Origin: Ignavibacteria bacterium
GTDB lineage: Bacteria > Bacteroidota > Ignavibacteria > Tepidaquicellales > Tepidaquicellaceae
Assembly (NCBI GenBank): GCA_036262055.1
Contig: DATAJP010000002.1
Span: 702,177 to 766,176, forward strand
Direction of reading: 5' to 3'
DNA: 64,000 bases
Each line of letters opens with the position of its first letter. Position 1 is the stretch's first letter. Under the pieces are notes generated by a model. That model worked only from the letters and a program-made list of their open reading frames with translations, searched no databases and was not told where the DNA came from. Shown here piece by piece: positions 58,697 through 64,000 of this stretch. A program made the translations under genes and the position numbers.

Positions 58697-61177
58697 ATGA
58701 GGAACATAAAAATTTTTTTTCTCGTTATAATCATCTCAATTTTTATTTCAGGTAAATTGTTTTCGCAGATTTACAGATGGTATTCCGTTAATTTGGGAAC
58801 AACTCAGAAGTTAAATTCAATCTCTTCTCTTTACATTACAGGAAATAATGGGACATTATTTTATAGTCCTACAGGAACTATACCCTGGGCATCAATTACT
58901 TCAGGCACACCAAATAATCTCTTGTGTGATTTTTCATTAACAGGAACTAAATTTATTGGTGGAAGCAACGGAGTAATTTTAAAATCCACAACATCACAGA
59001 CTACATTTCAAGTTGTTCAGACAGTGACATCAAACGATATACGTTCCATAAACTTAACAGTTGCCGGGACAACAGCAAGATATGTTGCTGTTGGCAGCAA
59101 TGGTACACTTTTGTATTCCACAAATACAGGAACAAATTGGAGTCTGGTCCCGCAAGTTATTTCCGATAATTTAAATTATGTTTTGTTTGGAAATATGCAG
59201 CAAAGAAAATTTGGTTGGATTGCTGCAGACAATGGGAAAATCTTGAGGACTACCAATTCGGGAGATAACTGGACTGTTGTTAATACAGGATTCGCAGGAA
59301 ACTTAAAGTCAATGTATTATGTTGATTCACTAAAAATTTTTGCGGTTGGTTCAGGCGGTTTAATTATTAAAACTACAAATGGTGGATTAAATTGGGCAAG
59401 TTTAAGTATACCAACTTCAGCTGATTTGAACGCAATTCATTTTCACTCTTTTCCCGGAAACGGTTCAATGAAAAACGGCTATATAGCTGGAAATAATGGG
59501 ACAATTTTAAGAACTATTGATAGCGGAAAAACATGGACACCAAACATTTCCAACACAATTCAAAATCTAAACAGTATAATTGCATTGGATAATGAGTTAG
59601 CATTGGCGGTCGGTGATAATGGAACGCTGATGCAAAGAAAAAGCGACCCTTTATATCATCCATTACAGACTTTTACACCAAATAATATTAATACATTCAT
59701 AAAAAGTTGGGGAATTTTTAATCAAAATACAGATGTGCAAAATCAGGCTGGACTTCAATGGCCTGCAGGAAGTAATAATTATATGATATTTACAAGCGGT
59801 TTGACAATTGCCGCAATGGTGAACAGTGAATTGCTTATGGCAGCGGGTTCATACAGAGGAGAATACTTACCTGGTTATGTTAATAGCAGCGGACAATTTG
59901 AAACAAATGATAACATGAAAATTTACCGCGTATCAAAATCCGATGTTCCTTTAGAAAGTTATGACTGGATGAACTGGGGATTGATGGTGCCTTTCGGCGC
60001 GCCATATGTTGATGTGAATGGAAATTTTCAGTATGACCCCCTTGTTGATACACCCGGAGTCAAGAATGCAAGTCAGACAGTGTTCTGTGTAATGACTGAC
60101 GCAAACCCTTCTTCACACACATTAGGTGAAGGTTTCGGAGGAGGAACAGAACCGCTTAATGCAGAATTAAGATTAACTGCGTGGGGTTATAATTTTGACC
60201 CTCTAAAGGATGCGATGTTTTATAAATGGGATATTATAAATAAGAGCTCTTCTGACTGGAATGGAACTCATTTTACTATTTACAGTGAAGGTGAAGTTGG
60301 TGACCCGAATGATAATTATTCGGGTTGTGATACATTAAGAGATATGTCATATATGTACAACGGTGATAATGAGGATGCTGAATATGGGGTTGCTCCTCCT
60401 GCCGTCGGGACAATGTTTTTACGAACACCGGGAAATTTTGGTATGACATCCTCAGCCAGATTTTCTTATGGTGCATCAGCTACCCCATGTGAATATGACC
60501 CCAACGGTGAGCCCCAAGGCGCTTATAATTTTATGAGGGGATTTAAAAAAGATTTAACTCCTTGGGTAATCCCAAACACAAATCCTCCGCAAATAACAAA
60601 ATTTAATTATTCGGGGGACCCGCAGGAAAATCTCGGATGGACGGAGTTTAAAGGCAGTGTTGAAAACTGCGGCGGGAATTTGACGGGTTTTACAACCCCT
60701 ATAAATAATAAAGGTCCCCGGAAACAAATTCATTCTTCAGGAAATGATAATCAAACTATACACCCTAATCAAAAAGTTACTCTTGTAATTGCACAGCTTA
60801 TTGCAAAGGGTGATACATATTTGAACTCGGTTACGAAATTAAAACAGTATGCCGATCAGATAAAAAGCTTTTATGAAACAGTTAATATAAAAAATATTTC
60901 AGGTGTTGTTCCATCATCGTTTGAGTTATTCCAGAATTATCCTAATCCATTTAATCCTAATACGACAATCAGCTTCAATCTTCCTCGAGCTGAATTTCTA
61001 AAACTGCGTGTTTTTGACATTACAGGCAAGGAAATAGCTATTCTTATAAATCAGCAAATGGATTTAGGTGCATATAAAATTACTTGGAACGGCGCAAGGT
61101 TCTCAAGCGGGGTATATTTTTATAAATTGGAAACACCTAATTTTACTGACACCAAAAAAATGGTGCTCGTAAAATGA
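58697..61177 (+). CDS. Large secreted YCF48/Asp-box-like propeller protein with T9SS sorting domain
   Basis: An exported 826-residue protein. The signal peptide is FFLVIIISIFISGKLFSQ. Residues about 25-310 hold propeller-type repeats of the YCF48/Asp-box kind, with STNTGTNWSLV, TTNSGDNWTVV, TTNGGLNWASL and TIDSGKTWTPN at roughly 40-50 residue spacing. Residues about 340-740 form a second region, full of aromatic and Asp/Asn residues (AGLQWPAGSNNYMIF, DDMKIYR-like, WNGTHFTIYSEGEVGDPNDNYSGCDT), that I do not recognise. The sorting domain has QNYPNPFNPNTTIS and ends KKMVLVK. It is divergent from accC and convergent with FkbM, so it stands alone. Confidence 0.83.
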   Translation: MRNIKIFFLVIIISIFISGKLFSQIYRWYSVNLGTTQKLNSISSLYITGNNGTLFYSPTGTIPWASITSGTPNNLLCDFSLTGTKFIGGSNGVILKSTTSQTTFQVVQTVTSNDIRSINLTVAGTTARYVAVGSNGTLLYSTNTGTNWSLVPQVISDNLNYVLFGNMQQRKFGWIAADNGKILRTTNSGDNWTVVNTGFAGNLKSMYYVDSLKIFAVGSGGLIIKTTNGGLNWASLSIPTSADLNAIHFHSFPGNGSMKNGYIAGNNGTILRTIDSGKTWTPNISNTIQNLNSIIALDNELALAVGDNGTLMQRKSDPLYHPLQTFTPNNINTFIKSWGIFNQNTDVQNQAGLQWPAGSNNYMIFTSGLTIAAMVNSELLMAAGSYRGEYLPGYVNSSGQFETNDNMKIYRVSKSDVPLESYDWMNWGLMVPFGAPYVDVNGNFQYDPLVDTPGVKNASQTVFCVMTDANPSSHTLGEGFGGGTEPLNAELRLTAWGYNFDPLKDAMFYKWDIINKSSSDWNGTHFTIYSEGEVGDPNDNYSGCDTLRDMSYMYNGDNEDAEYGVAPPAVGTMFLRTPGNFGMTSSARFSYGASATPCEYDPNGEPQGAYNFMRGFKKDLTPWVIPNTNPPQITKFNYSGDPQENLGWTEFKGSVENCGGNLTGFTTPINNKGPRKQIHSSGNDNQTIHPNQKVTLVIAQLIAKGDTYLNSVTKLKQYADQIKSFYETVNIKNISGVVPSSFELFQNYPNPFNPNTTISFNLPRAEFLKLRVFDITGKEIAILINQQMDLGAYKITWNGARFSSGVYFYKLETPNFTDTKKMVLVK

Positions 61178-61184
61178 AAATTAA

Positions 61185-61910
61185 TTAATCTCTGAAAAAT
61201 ATTCCGTCAACCTGAAGCATCTTGCCGGAGTTTTTATCGGTAAATGACGGTTCGACTTGCTGCAAGCTGAAACCGAGTGATGTAATTTTTTTCACCATTT
61301 CATCAAAAAGTTTTTGTCCTTCGTAAAGCTTAACAAGAGATAACTCAACCTGCATTCCTTTGCATAGCTTAATTGTTTCTTTAGCTCCTTCGATGACATT
61401 ATCTTCATAACCCTGCGTATCGATTTTTATCAACAAGTTTTTTGCACTGCCGGTATACTGTTTCGCAATTGTATCGAGTTTATGAATCTTAACTTTTTCC
61501 TGTTTTGTCGTTCTCGATGAAGGTTCGGCTTTTGTGTGTTCATCCATAACTTTCATAATTGAACTGCTAACGGAATTTTCAGAAATGTTAATATCTATCT
61601 CGCCATCAAACTCTCCGATAGCGCATTGCTCTGCCGCAATCCAGTTAGGATTTCGTTCACTTTTATTTTTCATTGCTCTATAAGCATCAGAAAGCGGCTC
61701 GAAACTTACAATCTTACCTTTATAACCTAGCGAAAAGAGCATCTCGGCATACTGTCCCGTGTTTGCGCCAATGTCAAAAATTAAATCAATGTTATGATGC
61801 TTGATGAGAAGCATAAATCTTTCCTCATCGGTCATCTTCAGGTCAAGCCCGAATTTTCCTCCGAGTTTTCTCAGCATCATCTCATATTTTATTTTTAAAA
61901 CTTTCAGCAT
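61185..61910 (-). CDS. FkbM family methyltransferase
   Basis: A 241-residue SAM-dependent O-methyltransferase of the FkbM kind, often found in polysaccharide and glycolipid clusters. The SAM-binding loop is LIFDIGANTGQYAEML, the acidic strand is KIVSFEPLSDAYRAMKN, and the later LLIKIDTQGYEDNVIEGAKETI is the family's second motif. It likely methylates a sugar or lipid in the surface-glycan pathway with the GT2 and GT4 enzymes upstream. It is the last gene of this minus block and ends seven bases from the stop of the T9SS cargo gene. Confidence 0.93.
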   Translation of the reverse strand: MLKVLKIKYEMMLRKLGGKFGLDLKMTDEERFMLLIKHHNIDLIFDIGANTGQYAEMLFSLGYKGKIVSFEPLSDAYRAMKNKSERNPNWIAAEQCAIGEFDGEIDINISENSVSSSIMKVMDEHTKAEPSSRTTKQEKVKIHKLDTIAKQYTGSAKNLLIKIDTQGYEDNVIEGAKETIKLCKGMQVELSLVKLYEGQKLFDEMVKKITSLGFSLQQVEPSFTDKNSGKMLQVDGIFFRD

Positions 61911-61931
61911 CGATTGGAATAAATGTATTAA

Positions 61932-62684
61932 TTAATATAATTTCCGTTTGTTGGTTATGTAATATTTTGCAAATTTAAATGACATATCTATGTGACTCAG
62001 CAAAACCTTTGATATTGAAAAATGTTTTGTTAATATTTTAAAGCGTTCCTTATTCGATGGGATAATATTTTCTTTTGAATACCCGCCGATTAAAAACTTA
62101 GATAAAATCAAATTTGTATTCTGAATTACTTTACATTTCTTTAACGAGCGAATCATCCAGTCAAGGTCAGCGCAGTATTTATAATCAAGGTTATATTTCG
62201 CGGCATATTTTTTCTTCAGAATAATCGACTGATGCGAAACAATCATGCCGTTCTTAAAATCTTCCCATGATAAGTTTTTAGGCGGCTTCTTTAAAGTCCG
62301 TGTCCCGAGATTTTTTCCATTTTCATCTATATATTGCACATCTCCATAATATGCATCCGCATTTTGTCCGGTTTTAAAAACTTTATCTAAAGTATTTTTA
62401 GAATAAACTTCATCACCTGCATTTATAAACCAGATGTAATCACCTGTTGCAAGCTCAATTCCTTTGTTCATTGCATCATAAAGTCCTTTATCCCGCTCGC
62501 TCACCCACTTTGAAACAAACTTTTCATTTTTTTTGATAATATCAATTGTATTATCTTCGGATTTTCCATCAATAATTATATATTCGATGTTGTCATAAGC
62601 CTGAGACTTAATGCTGTTTAAAGTGTTCTGCAATAACTCACCTGCGTTATATGTAACCGTTATTATGCTGACTTTCGGATTCAT
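61932..62684 (-). CDS. Glycosyltransferase family 2
   Basis: A 250-residue GT-A enzyme. The nucleotide-sugar site begins KVSIITVTYNAGELLQNTLNSIKSQ, then YIIIDGKSEDNTIDIIKKN and a DXD-like region NAGDEVY, with GLYDAMNKGIELATGDYIWFINAGDE characteristic of the family branch that builds surface glycans. The acceptor region has DLDWMIRSL. It overlaps the GT4 gene stop by one base (TAATG), so it is coupled. The specific sugar is unknown. Confidence 0.93.
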   Translation of the reverse strand: MNPKVSIITVTYNAGELLQNTLNSIKSQAYDNIEYIIIDGKSEDNTIDIIKKNEKFVSKWVSERDKGLYDAMNKGIELATGDYIWFINAGDEVYSKNTLDKVFKTGQNADAYYGDVQYIDENGKNLGTRTLKKPPKNLSWEDFKNGMIVSHQSIILKKKYAAKYNLDYKYCADLDWMIRSLKKCKVIQNTNLILSKFLIGGYSKENIIPSNKERFKILTKHFSISKVLLSHIDMSFKFAKYYITNKRKLY

Positions 62685-63784
62685 TACTTGTTCAAAATTT
62701 GTTTATAATATTCATAAGTCTCGTCAGCCGTTTTTTGCCAGCTGAAATTTTTTCTCCATTCCTTTGCTTTGTTTTGCAGATCATTTCTTACATCTTCTTT
62801 TGTTAAACTAATTTCAAGCTTTTCTTTTAAGTCATCGGGACTATCAGGATTGAAGTACAAACACGCCGGACCTCCGATTTCGGGAATCGAACTTATATTA
62901 CTTGCAACAATCGGGCAATCCATATTCATTGCCTCAAGAAGCGGTACTCCGAACCCCTCATATTTAGACGGATAAACAAAAACCGAAGCATATTTGTAAT
63001 AATCGGCAAGTTTTTCATCTGCTCCCGTATCAAATATTACTTTATCTTTAATTCCGAGCTTGTCCATGTATTCGAGTTCTTCGGCAGAAAATTTTCCACC
63101 GCCGAATGCAGCTATTTTAAAATTTGTTTTCAAATGAGTTGAACCTGCAAATACATCAAGAAGCATTCTGAAATTTTTATATACCCACCTGCCCCCCACA
63201 TACAAAATATAAGGTTCTTTTACTATGCGTTCAGACGTTACGTTTGTGTTCATTGAATTTGCGAGATGAATAATTTTTATTTTCTCTTCAGGCACGTTAT
63301 AAATCTTCATTAAATCTATTTTTGTAGCATGCGAAATTGAGATAATTCCATCGGCTTTCCGGACTGCTTCCTTTTTCCATTCCGCTGATTTGTCAAATTT
63401 ACTAAAAGCAGCAGGCATAAGTTCATGCATCATATCTAATATTGTTACGATTCTCTTTCCTTTGAAGGAAGGGACAAGATATTTATAATAAGTTGTATGG
63501 TAAATATCAGGGTTAGATTTTTTTAAAAAACTCTTGAACAAAAAATTATCAAGATGAAACATAAACATCTTGGATTTTTTTATCTCGTTGTATTTCTTAC
63601 CGTTGAAATTCGCAAAATGATTTTTAAAATTTTCCAGACCATATTCATTTATGAAATATCCCATGAAAAGCGAAACATCGACACCTTTCTTTTGCGCCAT
63701 TCGGCTTATCATTTCGACAAAATACCGCGAAGCCCCTCCGAATTTTGAAATTATGAATATTTGATGGTCATAAGTTACTTTCAT
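62684..63784 (-). CDS. Glycosyltransferase family 4
   Basis: A 366-residue GT-B enzyme. The N-terminal half has MKVTYDHQIFIISKFGGASRYFVEMISRMAQK, which includes the glycine-rich acceptor loop. The donor half has ILYVGGRWVYKNFRMLLDVF and the signature ASVFVYPSKYEGFGVPLLEAMNMDCPIVASN, where the two glutamates bind the nucleotide sugar. The relation to mannosyl or glucosyl transferases is general. The start overlaps the stop of the flippase-like frame upstream by four bases (ATGA), so the genes of this block are coupled. Confidence 0.94.
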   Translation of the reverse strand: MKVTYDHQIFIISKFGGASRYFVEMISRMAQKKGVDVSLFMGYFINEYGLENFKNHFANFNGKKYNEIKKSKMFMFHLDNFLFKSFLKKSNPDIYHTTYYKYLVPSFKGKRIVTILDMMHELMPAAFSKFDKSAEWKKEAVRKADGIISISHATKIDLMKIYNVPEEKIKIIHLANSMNTNVTSERIVKEPYILYVGGRWVYKNFRMLLDVFAGSTHLKTNFKIAAFGGGKFSAEELEYMDKLGIKDKVIFDTGADEKLADYYKYASVFVYPSKYEGFGVPLLEAMNMDCPIVASNISSIPEIGGPACLYFNPDSPDDLKEKLEISLTKEDVRNDLQNKAKEWRKNFSWQKTADETYEYYKQILNK

Positions 63785-64000
63785 CTTGCGAAACCGAACC
63801 TTCTTAAAACTTTTATGAATTTTTCATTTACATCTTCAGAAATTTTTAACAAAAGTATAGTACCGAAATAAAATCCTCCGACCAAACAGCTCCTGTATAA
63901 AATATCTATCCATACATTACCGATTACAGGCAAATAAATACCGATTAATAGTGCTGCGCCGGCAATCAGCAAAACAATTAAATGTTTCAATCCGAATGGC
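63781..64000 (-). CDS. C-terminal end of a probable polysaccharide flippase (5' partial)
   Basis: The frame is open to the right edge of the window and continues PFG before LKHLIVLLIAG. The only start-like codon inside (TTG at 63990) is an internal leucine. The visible 70 or so residues have two membrane helices (HLIVLLIAGAALLIGIYLPVIG and SCLVGGFYFGTILLLKIS) and the basic tail NEKFIKVLRRFGFAR. This is the pattern of the last helices of Wzx-like flippases, which fits the GT4, GT2 and FkbM genes downstream. The call rests on hydrophobic pattern and context; it could be another polytopic protein. Confidence 0.62.
   Translation of the reverse strand, partial: PFGLKHLIVLLIAGAALLIGIYLPVIGNVWIDILYRSCLVGGFYFGTILLLKISEDVNEKFIKVLRRFGFAR

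Noticed and set aside
1-64000. CRISPR arrays, tRNA or rRNA genes
   Set aside because: No regularly spaced direct repeats with unique spacers were seen, and no cloverleaf-like or rRNA-like stretch was recognised. The gaps between genes are too short to hide an rRNA operon.

Overview
This window is an AT-rich bacterial chromosome segment, densely packed with genes. It most likely comes from the Ignavibacteria or a close relative in the Bacteroidetes/Chlorobi group. The main reason is that four secreted proteins (window start to 701, 26971-28722, 28791-30356, 58697-61177) end in the type IX secretion sorting domain with the motif QNYPNPFNP. Other support comes from mostly weak Shine-Dalgarno sites, lipoproteins, outer-membrane barrels and a low-GC gene set of Bacteroidetes-like families. 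I see no rRNA, tRNA, CRISPR array, prophage or classical IS element, and no gene-free stretch longer than about 200 bases.

Layout. 1-2860: the end of a secreted beta-propeller protein, an OsmC protein, and two paralogous outer-membrane barrels, each with its own terminator. 2935-12659 (minus): pyruvate phosphate dikinase, an M61 peptidase, a PTS IIA-like protein, a sugar nucleotidyltransferase fused to a degenerate phosphomannomutase domain, a four-helix-bundle protein, LemA and an exported unknown. 12832-17309: a small helical protein on plus, then a minus run of DUF192, enoyl-CoA hydratase, an orphan ABC ATPase, SixA and MtaB. 17434-32739 (mostly plus): NUDIX, a LolA-like protein, an ABC exporter, an alpha/beta hydrolase, RidA, RsmA, Mfd, a GH8 glycosidase, an Asp-box protein and GlgB. 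33236-38034: a frameshifted MatC-like carrier, a copper P-type ATPase, a receiver-like protein and a HAD phosphatase. 38204-43180 (plus): an unusual run of ATP-grasp, GCS2 carboxylate-amine ligase, M29 aminopeptidase, lipoprotein and a second ATP-grasp-like protein. 43200-58512 (minus): an ABC-2 exporter, a MoxR/ChlI-type ATPase with CBS, M48, YIP1 and NadD, a lipopolysaccharide assembly cluster (two GT9 enzymes, O-antigen ligase, flippase), PrsW, and a biotin carboxylase/biotin carrier pair. 58697-64000: a T9SS cargo protein and a second polysaccharide cluster (FkbM, GT2, GT4, end of a flippase).

The most unusual feature is a set of dispersed small palindromic repeats that interact with genes. 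Two GIY-YIG nuclease genes (43200-43538 and 56601-56939, about 80% identical proteins) each sit inside a pair of inverted 27-31 bp copies of the same REP-like palindrome. The palindrome itself encodes the last eight residues and the stop codon of each nuclease. One copy splits the biotin carboxylase/carrier operon. Solo copies of the palindrome lie elsewhere in the window. A four-helix-bundle gene (10651-11013) is framed in the same way by a different repeat. A related copy of that second repeat lies in frame inside mtaB, and a third repeat family lies in frame inside rsmA. A 65 bp double-hairpin repeat occurs at 709 and 50076 and supplies the final codons of a glycosyltransferase. Together these suggest repeat families that spread, are tolerated inside proteins and may be mobilised by small repeat-framed genes, in a way similar to REP/RAYT systems but with a GIY-YIG enzyme. 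The mobilisation idea is inference.
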